From an uncultured Zoogloea sp. (GTDB lineage Bacteria; Pseudomonadota; Gammaproteobacteria; Burkholderiales; Rhodocyclaceae), in assembly GCA_937967645.1 (NCBI GenBank), contig CALBTT010000111.1, positions 1-21,096 on the forward strand: a stretch of 21,096 bases of DNA. Direction: 5' to 3'. Shown in pieces: positions 1-7,543 of the stretch. Each line of letters begins with the position of its first letter. Within the stretch, counting starts at the first letter, position 1. The notes under the pieces were generated by a model, which was not told the DNA's origin, did not search any database, and saw nothing but the letters and a program-made list of their open reading frames with translations. Made by a program: the position numbers and the translations under genes.

Positions 1-1372
1 GCTTGTCGAAGAAGTCCATGACCACTTCGTTCATCGGCATGTCGTAGATCAGCTGCACCTGGCGGCCGTGGTAGAGCATGTCCACCTGGGAACCGCGCTT
101 CTGGTTGCACAGGGTGATCACCGAGCCCACGTACTCCTGGGGCAGGAAGATGGTGGCCTTGATGATGGGCTCACGTACCTCTTCGATCTTGGACAGGTCG
201 GGCAGCCGCGACGGATTGGAAATCTGCTCGACGGTGCCATCCTTCATCAGCACTTCGTACACCACGGTAGGCGCCGTGGTGATGAGGTTCATGTCGAATT
301 CCCGCTCCAGGCGCTCCTGCACGATCTCCATGTGCAGCAGACCCAGGAAGCCGCAGCGGAAGCCGAAGCCGAGAGCCTGGGAGACTTCCGGCTCGAACTG
401 CAGTGAGGCGTCGTTGAGGCGCAGCTTCTCGAGGGATTCGCGCAGCTGGTCGTATTCGTTGGACTCCACCGGGTAGAGGCCGGCGAACACCTGGGGCTTG
501 ATCTCCTTGAAGCCGGCCAGGGGCTCCTCGGCCTTGCGGTTGGCCAGGGTGATGGTGTCGCCCACCTTGGCGGACTTCAGCTCCTTGATGCCGGCAATGA
601 TGAAGCCCACCTGCCCCGCCGACAGGGTCTCGCGCTGCTGGGACTTGGGCGTGAACACACCGACCTGCTCGCACAACTGCTGCACGCCGGTGGACATGAA
701 CATGATCTTGTCCTTGGGCTTGAGGGTGCCATCCACCACGCGCACCAGCATCACCACGCCGACATAGTTGTCGAACCAGGAGTCGATGATCAGCGCCTTG
801 AGCGGGGCATCCGGGTCGCCCTTGGGCGGCGGAATGCGGGCGATCACGGCCTCGAGGATGTCCTCCACGCCCATGCCGGTCTTGGCCGAGCAGGGGATGG
901 CGTCGGTGGCGTCGATGCCGATGACGTCCTCGATCTCCTGCTTGGCTCCGTCCGGATTGGCCTGGGGCAGGTCCATCTTGTTGAGCACCGGCACCACTTC
1001 AACGCCCTGGTCGAGGGCCGTGTAGCAGTTGGCCACGGTCTGGGCCTCGACCCCTTGAGAGGCATCCACCACCAGCAGGCCGCCTTCACAGGCGGCCAGG
1101 GAGCGGGACACCTCGTAAGAGAAGTCCACGTGCCCCGGGGTATCGATGAGGTTCAGGTTGTAGATCTCGCCATTCCGGGCACGGTAGCTGAGCGCTGCCG
1201 TCTGGGCCTTGATGGTGATGCCGCGCTCACGCTCGATGTCCATCGAGTCGAGCACCTGGGCTTCCATCTCCCGCGAGGAGAGGCCGCCACAGAGCTGAAT
1301 GATCCGGTCGGCCAGGGTGGATTTACCGTGGTCGATGTGGGCGATGATCGAGAAATTTCGGATATGTTGCAT
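1..1372 (-). CDS. lepA: Elongation factor 4 (LepA), 3' end outside the window
   Basis: Translational GTPase that acts on the ribosome and is linked to back-translocation and initiation fidelity. The reading frame is open from the ATG at 1372 to the window edge, giving 457 codons; the family is about 600 residues, so roughly the last 140 are missing. All G motifs are visible: G1 AHIDHGKS (residues 11-18), RGIT (50-53), DTPG (77-80), NKMD (131-134) and SAK (162-164). The start MQHIRNFSIIAHIDHGKST is typical of LepA. I see no clear Shine-Dalgarno sequence before the ATG. It lies downstream of the sigma-E operon, as in many proteobacteria, but a terminator at 1462-1485 separates them, so it probably has its own promoter, which I could not identify. 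lepB would be expected just outside the window. Confidence 0.97.
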   Translation of the reverse strand, partial: MQHIRNFSIIAHIDHGKSTLADRIIQLCGGLSSREMEAQVLDSMDIERERGITIKAQTAALSYRARNGEIYNLNLIDTPGHVDFSYEVSRSLAACEGGLLVVDASQGVEAQTVANCYTALDQGVEVVPVLNKMDLPQANPDGAKQEIEDVIGIDATDAIPCSAKTGMGVEDILEAVIARIPPPKGDPDAPLKALIIDSWFDNYVGVVMLVRVVDGTLKPKDKIMFMSTGVQQLCEQVGVFTPKSQQRETLSAGQVGFIIAGIKELKSAKVGDTITLANRKAEEPLAGFKEIKPQVFAGLYPVESNEYDQLRESLEKLRLNDASLQFEPEVSQALGFGFRCGFLGLLHMEIVQERLEREFDMNLITTAPTVVYEVLMKDGTVEQISNPSRLPDLSKIEEVREPIIKATIFLPQEYVGSVITLCNQKRGSQVDMLYHGRQVQLIYDMPMNEVVMDFFDK

Positions 1373-1461
1373 ATCAGTACGCGCCGAGCCGCCTCACGCG
1401 CACCGACGCCCCGGAGGGAGCGGAGATCGCAGTGGAACGGGGTTGTTTCATATGAGCCATG

Positions 1462-1485
1462 AAAAAGGGTGCCGAGGGGCACCCT
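1462..1485 (-). terminator. Rho-independent terminator after the sigma-E operon
   Basis: On the minus strand an 8-bp perfect stem (AGGGTGCC / GGCACCCT, loop CCTC) is followed at once by five T residues. It lies 33 nt past the stop of the glutaredoxin-like gene and 90 nt before the lepA start. It should end transcripts from rpoE-mucD and insulate lepA. Confidence 0.85.
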
Positions 1486-1518
1486 GATAAATTTTGTTTG
1501 CCGGCAAAGACTTGGATT

Positions 1519-1770
1519 CTAACCGATACGCTGGAAATGAGCACGAACGGCGCCCTCGTCGAGGAAGTGGTGGCAGATCTCCACCTCGCCTTCCAGCAAC
1601 ACGGGCACCAGCTCGTTCCAGCGCGCTTCGAGGGCTTCGTCCGCATCCACGTCAATCACCTGCAGGCCAAAGCCGAACTCGGCCTGCAGGGGCTTGAGCG
1701 CCGCGATCAGGTCGTGGCACAGGTGGCACCACTCCCGGCTCAGCACGGTCAGCTGGCGTTCAGCGCTCAA
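1519..1770 (-). CDS. Glutaredoxin-family protein (DUF836-like)
   Basis: An 83-residue thioredoxin-fold protein with the redox motif C15-H-L-C18 near the end of the first strand, matching the short glutaredoxin-like family often found between mucD and lepA. It lacks a signal peptide and is probably cytoplasmic; its substrate is unknown. The longest frame starts with TTG at 1770, inside the last codons of mucD, giving an 11-nt overlap. No upstream ATG or GTG is available. The next in-frame start, a GTG at 1746, would remove most of the first beta-strand, so TTG is preferred. No good Shine-Dalgarno sequence is seen, which suggests translation coupled to mucD. Its place at the end of the envelope-stress operon suggests a redox role, but this is inference from position. 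Confidence 0.85.
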   Translation of the reverse strand: MSAERQLTVLSREWCHLCHDLIAALKPLQAEFGFGLQVIDVDADEALEARWNELVPVLLEGEVEICHHFLDEGAVRAHFQRIG

Positions 1771-3181
1771 GGGTACGCACCGGCACGAAGGTCTGGAAGT
1801 CGCCGCGGGCCACCAGAAGGGTCACGCTCTGGCCGAACTCGAGGCCTGCCACCAGCCGGTTGAATTGATCCACCGAGCGGATATCCGTACGCACTCCCTT
1901 GCTGACAAGCGCCAGGATGCCATCGCCGGACTGGATCTCGGAGGCCCGGGCCGAGGCGCTGCGCAGGGTATCCACCACCACCCCGCCATCACTGAAGCGG
2001 CCGTCCTTGCGCTGCTCCGCATTCGGCGCCACCACGGTGATGCCGAGCTTGTTGGCGGCAGCCGGTTCGGGCCTGGGGGCACGCGATACGGGCTTTCTCT
2101 GCTTGTCATCGGGCAGCTCTGCCACGACCACGCTGAGGTCCCTCGCCGCCCCACGCCGCCAGACCTGCACCGCCGCCTTGTGGCCCGGTCGGGTGGAGCC
2201 CACGATACGCGGCAGGTCGGACGATACGGAGACGGACTTGCCATCGAAGGTCAGCACGATGTCGCCCTGCTCGAAACCCGCCTTGTCTGCCGGACTGCCC
2301 TTCTCCACCGAGCTGACCAGGGCACCCACCGGCTTGCTCAGCTTGAAGCTGTCGGCGAGCTCGCGGGACACCTCCTGGATGGCCACCCCGATGCGCCCGC
2401 GCTGGACCCGCCCGCTGGCGCGCAGCTGGTTCTGCACGTCCATTGCCACGTCGATGGGGATGGCGAAGGACAGGCCCATGAAACCGCCGGTCCGACTGTA
2501 GATTTGCGAGTTGATGCCGACCACCTCGCCCTTCAGGTTGAACAGCGGGCCGCCGGAGTTGCCCGGATTGATGGCCACGTCTGTCTGGATGAAGGGCACG
2601 AAATTCTCCTGCGGCAGGGACCGCCCCTTGGCGCTGACGATGCCCGCCGTCACGGAGTTTTCGAAGCCGAAGGGCGACCCGATGGCCACCACCCAGTCCC
2701 CCACCCTCAGTTTGTCGGGATCCCCGAGCACCACGCGGGGCAGCCCTGTCGCATCGATCTTGAGCAAGGCCACGTCGGTGCGCGGATCCGCCCCCATCAC
2801 CCGCGCCCGGAACTCGCGCTTGTCGGTGAGCTTGACGATGATCTCGTCGGCCCCATCCACCACGTGGGCATTGGTCAGCACGTAGCCGTCGCTGGAGACG
2901 ATGAATCCCGAGCCAAGGGAGCGGTTGTCGGGCTCGCCACGGGGCACGGAGGGATGACGGGGAATGAAACGGCGGAAGAAATCGAACATGGGATCATCCT
3001 CATCCATGTTCGGCACGCCGGAGCGCGTTGCCTTGACCGCCTGGGTCGAGCTGATATTGACGACCGCCAGCCCCTGGCGCTCCGCCAGGCCGGCGATGTC
3101 GGGCAGCTCCCGCGCCATCGCGGGCAAGGCGACAAGAAAGAAAAGGACGGCCAGGTATTGCCTGAAGCCCCGTACGCTCAT
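1760..3181 (-). CDS. mucD: Periplasmic Do-family serine endoprotease (MucD/DegQ-like)
   Basis: Periplasmic chaperone-protease of the HtrA family that degrades misfolded envelope proteins and damps the sigma-E response. The 473-residue protein has an N-terminal signal peptide (hydrophobic run about residues 9-22, ending AMA). The protease domain carries the triad H106 (TNAHVV), D136 (RTDVALLKI) and S209 (PGNSGGPLF). Two PDZ domains follow, at about 263-355 and 380-470. I chose the ATG at 3181: it forms an ATGA overlap with the rseC stop and has AGGG 8 nt upstream. A GTG at 3190 would add three residues but lies directly on that ribosome-binding site. Membership in the rpoE operon, as in Pseudomonas algU-mucABCD, supports the mucD name over degP. 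Confidence 0.95.
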   Translation of the reverse strand: MSVRGFRQYLAVLFFLVALPAMARELPDIAGLAERQGLAVVNISSTQAVKATRSGVPNMDEDDPMFDFFRRFIPRHPSVPRGEPDNRSLGSGFIVSSDGYVLTNAHVVDGADEIIVKLTDKREFRARVMGADPRTDVALLKIDATGLPRVVLGDPDKLRVGDWVVAIGSPFGFENSVTAGIVSAKGRSLPQENFVPFIQTDVAINPGNSGGPLFNLKGEVVGINSQIYSRTGGFMGLSFAIPIDVAMDVQNQLRASGRVQRGRIGVAIQEVSRELADSFKLSKPVGALVSSVEKGSPADKAGFEQGDIVLTFDGKSVSVSSDLPRIVGSTRPGHKAAVQVWRRGAARDLSVVVAELPDDKQRKPVSRAPRPEPAAANKLGITVVAPNAEQRKDGRFSDGGVVVDTLRSASARASEIQSGDGILALVSKGVRTDIRSVDQFNRLVAGLEFGQSVTLLVARGDFQTFVPVRTLER

Positions 3182-3630
3182 CGGGAACACCCTTCGTTTA
3201 CAGTCAGATCCGCCCGTTCGAGTCGCAGCTGGGGTGCATCCTGCCCGCGACTCCGGGCCCGCCCGGCCAGGTAGGCCACGAGACCGCCCGCCAGGGCACC
3301 CAGGGTGGCCAGAAAATCCCCTTGCCCCGGAGAAGCAGCCAGCGTTCCTGCAGCCGCTCCGCCAATGACACCCAGCACCGGCCAGCCGTAGGCCAACAAG
3401 GCAGCGCGCAGGGGCACCCCATCATCGACCACCACCGCCACCGCGTCGCCAGGCCTGGCCTGGATGTGATTGGCGACCCGGACGCTCCTGGAGGGCAAGG
3501 CCAGGGGACGCGCGATATTGACGCCCCCGCAACCGCCCGGCTCGTTGCAGCGGCCGCAACCGCCACTCACCGAGACATCCACCCAGGCATGCTCCTGCTC
3601 GAGGCGTTGCACCACCCCCGCTACCCGCAT
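3178..3630 (-). CDS. rseC: SoxR-reducing / sigma-E regulatory protein RseC (MucC-like)
   Basis: Small inner-membrane protein of the RseC/MucC family, a minor modulator of the sigma-E response in some bacteria and related to the Rsx/Rnf reducing system. The 150-residue protein has an N-terminal Cys cluster C25-x2-C28-x5-C34 and two hydrophobic segments (about 75-99 and 104-126) ending in a positively charged stretch (GRARSRG). The first Cys of the E. coli C-x5-C-x2-C-x5-C motif is replaced by Val, as I recall is also the case in Pseudomonas MucC. The ATG at 3630 shares its A with the rseB stop (TGATG). A GTG directly before it (3633) is an alternative. It sits between rseB and mucD and overlaps both. 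Confidence 0.88.
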   Translation of the reverse strand: MRVAGVVQRLEQEHAWVDVSVSGGCGRCNEPGGCGGVNIARPLALPSRSVRVANHIQARPGDAVAVVVDDGVPLRAALLAYGWPVLGVIGGAAAGTLAASPGQGDFLATLGALAGGLVAYLAGRARSRGQDAPQLRLERADLTVNEGCSR

Positions 3631-4595
3631 CACCGCTTGCGCTGCTCGATGCCGTCGGCGATGCGGACAAGCGCCTGGGCCGGCACTTCACCCAGTACGG
3701 TGATGCGATGCTCGGCCAGCGTGCGACGGAAAATATTGAAGGAGCCCGAGGTGCTCAGGCCGCTCTGCACGGTGCCCTTGCCCGACTCGGGCTCGATGAA
3801 CACGGAGATCGCGGCCAGTCCGTCCGAGAACACCACATGGTAGGCCTCGCCCCGCTCCTTGCGGACCTGACGGGCCACCGACACCACCTGGCGGAACCCC
3901 GGAATGGTGTTGCGGAAGACCCAGCCGATGTCCTCGACCTTCACGTCGCTGCCGCGGGCATTCACAACCTTCCAGTCGGCCGAACTGGTGAAGCGCGGCT
4001 TGAGCTTGTCCCGGTCAATCGGAGCCCCGATCTGCACTTCGGTAAACACGAACTGCTCGATGCTGTCGCCCTTCTCGCTCACCAGCCGGGCGCGCAGCAG
4101 CAGGCCCGTGGCCACATCGGCCCATAGATGGTGACCAAAGCGGAGGTCGTCCTTGGGCTCCAGGATGATCTGCTGGCTCTCCATGCCGGCGATGCGCGCC
4201 ACGTCGCCCTTGCGGATGCGGTAATGCTCCGCCAGCGCACTGGGAGACTTGGGCAGTCGCGCCGGGAAACTGCGCCGGGCACCGAACTGGTCGACGATGA
4301 GCAGCTTCTGCTCGGGGAGGAAACACTGTACTTCGTCGTTATTGCGCACCACCTCGCGGGGGCTGCCGTCGAGCGCCTCGAGCTTTTCATACTCCCCACC
4401 GGCATCCACCATGTGGGTGATCCGGGAGGTCTCTACGTGCTTGCCGCTCTGATAGGTGAAGGTACCGGTGTAATTGAGCCGGTGAGCTGCACTTGAAATA
4501 CGCCCGAGCCAACTGAGGGGATCGGTGGGGACCTGAGCCAGCGCGGCCCCCATACAGGTCCAGCACAGTGCCAGAAAGCACAGGAAGCGCTTCAT
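3630..4595 (-). CDS. rseB: Periplasmic sigma-E negative regulator RseB/MucB
   Basis: Periplasmic partner of the anti-sigma factor RseA. In the known system it shields RseA from DegS cleavage and senses off-pathway envelope components. The 321-residue length is normal. It starts with a signal peptide (MKRFLCFLALCW..., likely cut after ALA near residue 20). An N-terminal lipoprotein-carrier-like beta domain follows (about 25-215, starting at DPLSWLGRI and including NYTGTFTYQSG). A smaller C-terminal domain (about 225-315) carries the typical GFRQV and FSDGLAAISVFIE segments. The start ATG overlaps the rseA stop as ATGA. Confidence 0.94.
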   Translation of the reverse strand: MKRFLCFLALCWTCMGAALAQVPTDPLSWLGRISSAAHRLNYTGTFTYQSGKHVETSRITHMVDAGGEYEKLEALDGSPREVVRNNDEVQCFLPEQKLLIVDQFGARRSFPARLPKSPSALAEHYRIRKGDVARIAGMESQQIILEPKDDLRFGHHLWADVATGLLLRARLVSEKGDSIEQFVFTEVQIGAPIDRDKLKPRFTSSADWKVVNARGSDVKVEDIGWVFRNTIPGFRQVVSVARQVRKERGEAYHVVFSDGLAAISVFIEPESGKGTVQSGLSTSGSFNIFRRTLAEHRITVLGEVPAQALVRIADGIEQRKR

Positions 4596-5137
4596 CGTTC
4601 GCCGGCCATCCGAGTGTCGGAAACAGAACGTACGTAATAGGCCACGCCGGGCATGGCCGCCGAAGGGGCCATGGCCTGATGGGCGATCAGGTATTCACGC
4701 TCGGAGGGCTCGGCGCTGACCGACGCCAGGCGGGCCGACACAGCCGGATCGACCACCGCCACGGCCGGCACAGGTGCCTTCACGGCGGCCACGGTGGGCG
4801 CAGGCGTGGCGCCGCCACCATTGAGCATCATCGCGACCCAGCCCACCGCTGCGGCCCCCATCACCGATGCCGCGATAGGCATGAGGTGGCGGACCCAGCT
4901 GTTGCGGTTCTCGACACGGACCGGCGCGAGCACCGTCGGCTCCTGCTCCAGTTCCGCCATCAGGCGGCTGGTGAAATCAGCTGACAGGACGGGCTCATCC
5001 CGCATCACGTCACCGATGAGGCTGTAGCGCTCCCAGTCCCGGCGCAGGGCGGGATCCCGCTTGAGGGTGTCCAGCATGCGCTCGGATGCCGGCTCGTCGA
5101 GGGCGCCATCCAGCAGGGCAGAAACTTTCTCTTTCAT
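4592..5137 (-). CDS. rseA: Anti-sigma-E factor RseA/MucA
   Basis: Single-pass inner-membrane anti-sigma factor that holds RpoE inactive until regulated proteolysis. The 181-residue protein begins with the cytoplasmic sigma-binding domain (about 1-75, MKEKVSALLDGALDE..., with the typical RDWERYSLIGDVMR segment). One membrane segment follows at about 85-105 (LMPIAASVMGAAAVGWVAMM). The rest is an Ala/Pro/Val-rich periplasmic region ending in a small conserved part (EREYLIAHQ, about 147-155, and VAYYVRSVS). It starts 4 nt after the rpoE stop and overlaps rseB by 4 nt, so its amount should be tied to RpoE. The C-terminal residues are ER rather than the YxF-type tail recognised by E. coli DegS, so the cleavage trigger may differ (inference). 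Confidence 0.94.
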   Translation of the reverse strand: MKEKVSALLDGALDEPASERMLDTLKRDPALRRDWERYSLIGDVMRDEPVLSADFTSRLMAELEQEPTVLAPVRVENRNSWVRHLMPIAASVMGAAAVGWVAMMLNGGGATPAPTVAAVKAPVPAVAVVDPAVSARLASVSAEPSEREYLIAHQAMAPSAAMPGVAYYVRSVSDTRMAGER

Positions 5138-5141
5138 CGTC

Positions 5142-5741
5142 TTACCACCTCTTGTTCGGAGCCGTATCGAGCAACGGCTTGAGCTTCTCGGAAATAGCTT
5201 CCCGCGCGCGGAAAATCCGCGAACGGACGGTGCCGATGGGGCACTCCATGATCGTGGCGATCTCTTCGTAACTCAAACCTTCGATCTCTCGCAGCACGAT
5301 CGCAGTTCTCAATTCTTCAGGCAGCGCCTCCATGGCCACGTTCACCGTATCGCCGATCTGCTTGGTCATCAGCAGCCGCTCGGGCGTGTTGATGTCGCGG
5401 AGCTGATCGCCCTCCTCGAAGGTTTCCGCCTCTTCGGAGTCGAAGTCCGTGGATGTGGGCGCGCGCCTGCCTTGGGATACGAGGTAATTCTTGGCGGTAT
5501 TGATCCCTATCCGGTAGAGCCATGTATAGAACGCACTGTCCCCCCGAAACGACGGCAGGGCCCGATAAGCCTTGATGAACGTTTCCTGGGCAACATCCTC
5601 CACTTCGGCGGGGTCTCGGATCAATCTCGACAGTAGCCGGGCGAGCTTGCGCTGGTACTTGGTCACAAGCAGGCCAAAGGCCTGCTTGTCGCCTCGTTGC
5701 ACACGCTCGACCAGTTGCTGGTCAATTTCGCGATCACTCAT
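5142..5741 (-). CDS. rpoE: Extracytoplasmic-function sigma factor RpoE (AlgU type)
   Basis: Group 4 sigma factor directing RNA polymerase to envelope-stress promoters. The 199-residue protein has region 2 (about 20-95, including DPAEVEDVAQETFIKAYRAL and FYTWLYRIGINTAKN) and region 4 (about 130-185, ALPEELRTAIVLREIEGL, then the helix-turn-helix SYEEIATIMECPIGTVRSR). I chose the ATG at 5741 (MSDREIDQQLVERVQRGD), which matches family starts such as E. coli RpoE. The frame extends 24 codons upstream without family similarity. The ribosome-binding site is weak. It is first in the operon with its anti-sigma factor next, and a sigma-E-type promoter lies upstream. Confidence 0.97.
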   Translation of the reverse strand: MSDREIDQQLVERVQRGDKQAFGLLVTKYQRKLARLLSRLIRDPAEVEDVAQETFIKAYRALPSFRGDSAFYTWLYRIGINTAKNYLVSQGRRAPTSTDFDSEEAETFEEGDQLRDINTPERLLMTKQIGDTVNVAMEALPEELRTAIVLREIEGLSYEEIATIMECPIGTVRSRIFRAREAISEKLKPLLDTAPNKRW

Positions 5742-5789
5742 GGTCGGGGAATGTAAACCTTCGTTGCCGTGACCGGACCGGCCACCGAC

Positions 5790-5805
5790 CGCGGAGTATA
5801 CCGCG
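5790..5805. repeat. Short inverted repeat in the rpoE leader
   Basis: Perfect 5-bp arms CGCGG / CCGCG flank a 6-bp centre that reads TATACT on the minus strand, a good -10 hexamer for a second rpoE promoter. No convincing -35 is seen 16-18 nt upstream. It lies 49 nt before the rpoE start and could be an operator or an mRNA hairpin. Confidence 0.4.
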
Positions 5806-5834
5806 AGAGCCACGCATTCCTCGCCAAAGTGTCT

Positions 5835-5862
5835 TCTAGACTCCCGTGCCTGCGTATAGTTC
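5835..5862 (-). promoter_or_regulatory. Sigma-E-type promoter for the rpoE operon
   Basis: On the minus strand GAACTA (5857-5862) and TCTAGA (5835-5840) are separated by exactly 16 nt. The known RpoE/AlgU consensus is GAACTT-N16/17-TCTGA, so the -35 differs by one base and the -10 nearly matches. The predicted start is near 5828, giving a leader of about 87 nt before the rpoE ATG. This would give the usual positive autoregulation. Confidence 0.7.
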
Positions 5863-5886
5863 AGTCACCGGAGGGGTCTTGCGCAC

Positions 5887-5916
5887 TTCGGCACGCCGGA
5901 TACCCCATGCTATAGT
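5887..5916 (+). promoter_or_regulatory. Possible sigma-70 promoter for nadB
   Basis: TATAGT (5911-5916) is a good -10. TTCGGC (5887-5892), 18 nt upstream, is a weak -35. It is 40 nt before the nadB start, divergent from the rpoE promoter. Support is limited to these hexamers. Confidence 0.4.
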
Positions 5917-5956
5917 CGCCGCTTCGTAATATCGCCCTCTGTGGCAACTCCCTGAA

Positions 5957-7543
5957 GTGACCGCTTTCGATGTCCTCATCCTGGGCAGTGGCCTTGCCGG
6001 ACAATCCATCGCTCTCCGACTCGCCGACACCCACAAGGTTGCCCTGGTCACCAAACGCTCCCTCGAAGACAGCGCCAGCGCCTGGGCCCAGGGCGGCATT
6101 GCCGCCGTGCTGGACCCGACCGACAGCACCGAAGCCCATGTGGCAGACACCCATACCGCCGGAGCGGGCCTGTGCTCCGACAGCGCCACCCGCTTCGTGG
6201 TGGAGAACGGCCCTCGGGCCATTCGCTGGCTGATCGATCACGGCGTCCCGTTCACGGCAGATGCCAGCTCGGCGATCGGCTACCACCTCACCCGGGAAGG
6301 CGGCCATGGCCACCGGCGCGTGATCCATGTGGCCGACGCCACCGGCGCCGCCGTGCAGGCCACCCTCACCGAACAGGTCCGGGCCCACCCGAACATCACC
6401 ATCTTCGAGCAGCACATCGCCGTCGACCTGATCATCGGCGACAAGATCGGCCGCCCCGGCGAGGGCTGCCTGGGCGCCTACGTGCTCGACATCGCCAGGG
6501 ACGAGGTCGTCACCTTCGCGGCGCGCCACACGGTGCTGGCCACCGGCGGCACCGGCAAGGTTTACCTGTACACCACCAACCCCGACACCGCCACCGGCGA
6601 CGGCGTGGCGATGGCCTGGCGGGCCGGGTGCCAGGTGGCGAACATGGAGTTCATCCAGTTCCACCCCACCTGCCTGTATCACCCGCAGGCCAAGTCCTTC
6701 CTGATCTCGGAGGCCGTACGCGGCGAAGGCGGCCTGCTGCGCCGGCCGGACGGCAGCCGCTTCATGCCGGAGCACGATCCGCGGGAAGAGCTCGCCCCCC
6801 GTGACGTGGTGGCCCGCGCCATCGACTTCGAGATGAAGAAGCACGGCCTCGACTGCGTCTTCCTGGACATCAGCCACAAGCCCGCCGCCTTCCTGGAAGA
6901 GCACTTCCCCAACATCCTGGCCCGCTGCGCCGAGCTGGGCATCGACATCACCCGCCAGCCTATTCCGGTGGTGCCGGCCGCCCACTATTCGTGTGGCGGC
7001 ATCGTCACCGACCTGCGGGCGCGCACCGGCGTGGCGGGACTCTACGCGGTGGGCGAGTCCGCCTGCACCGGCCTGCACGGCGCCAACCGGCTGGCCAGCA
7101 ACTCGCTTCTGGAATGCGTGGTTTATGGCGAGGCGGCGGCCCACGACATCGCCGGGTCGTCGCGCGCCCTGCCCGACGCCCTGCCCCAGTGGGACGAAAG
7201 CCGGGTCACCGACTCGGACGAGGCCATCGTGATCTCCCACAACTGGGATGAGCTTCGGCGCTTCATGTGGGACTACGTGGGCATCGTGCGCACCAACAAG
7301 CGCCTGCAGCGCGCACAGCACCGGATCCGCCTGCTGACCCGGGAGATCGAGGAGTTCTATAGCAACTTCCGGATATCCAACGACCTCATCGAGCTGCGCA
7401 ACCTGGTGCTGACGGCCGATCTGATCGTCCGCAGCGCCCTCAAGCGCAAGGAGAGCCGCGGCCTGCATTTCAGCCGTGACTACCCGAAGACCCTGCCCCG
7501 CGCACGGGACACCGTGCTCAAGCCGGGTCGCGGCCGGAGCTGA
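5957..7543 (+). CDS. nadB: L-aspartate oxidase
   Basis: FAD enzyme oxidising L-aspartate to iminoaspartate, the first step of de novo NAD synthesis, acting with quinolinate synthase NadA. The 528-residue length is normal for NadB. The N-terminal dinucleotide-binding motif is ILGSGLAGQ (about 8-16), followed by AQGGIAAV. Active-site and family segments include REGGHGHRRVIH, EFIQFHPTCLY, SEAVRGEGG, GLYAVGESACTGLHGANRLASNS split across the FAD-binding C-half, and the helical C-terminal domain with RRFMWDYVGIVR. The frame starts with GTG at 5957, next to the FDVLILGSG strand; no strong Shine-Dalgarno sequence is present. It is divergent from rpoE, as in Pseudomonas. Its last 26 nt overlap the end of the opposing ygfX-like gene. 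Confidence 0.97.
   Translation: MTAFDVLILGSGLAGQSIALRLADTHKVALVTKRSLEDSASAWAQGGIAAVLDPTDSTEAHVADTHTAGAGLCSDSATRFVVENGPRAIRWLIDHGVPFTADASSAIGYHLTREGGHGHRRVIHVADATGAAVQATLTEQVRAHPNITIFEQHIAVDLIIGDKIGRPGEGCLGAYVLDIARDEVVTFAARHTVLATGGTGKVYLYTTNPDTATGDGVAMAWRAGCQVANMEFIQFHPTCLYHPQAKSFLISEAVRGEGGLLRRPDGSRFMPEHDPREELAPRDVVARAIDFEMKKHGLDCVFLDISHKPAAFLEEHFPNILARCAELGIDITRQPIPVVPAAHYSCGGIVTDLRARTGVAGLYAVGESACTGLHGANRLASNSLLECVVYGEAAAHDIAGSSRALPDALPQWDESRVTDSDEAIVISHNWDELRRFMWDYVGIVRTNKRLQRAQHRIRLLTREIEEFYSNFRISNDLIELRNLVLTADLIVRSALKRKESRGLHFSRDYPKTLPRARDTVLKPGRGRS

Noticed and set aside
1694..3274. 526-codon plus-strand frame opposite mucD
   Set aside because: His/Asp/Gly-rich shadow frame; mucD has a complete catalytic triad and PDZ domains.
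5861..7468. 535-codon minus-strand frame opposite nadB, running towards rpoE
   Set aside because: No motif; composition typical of an antisense shadow, and it would cover the rpoE promoter region.
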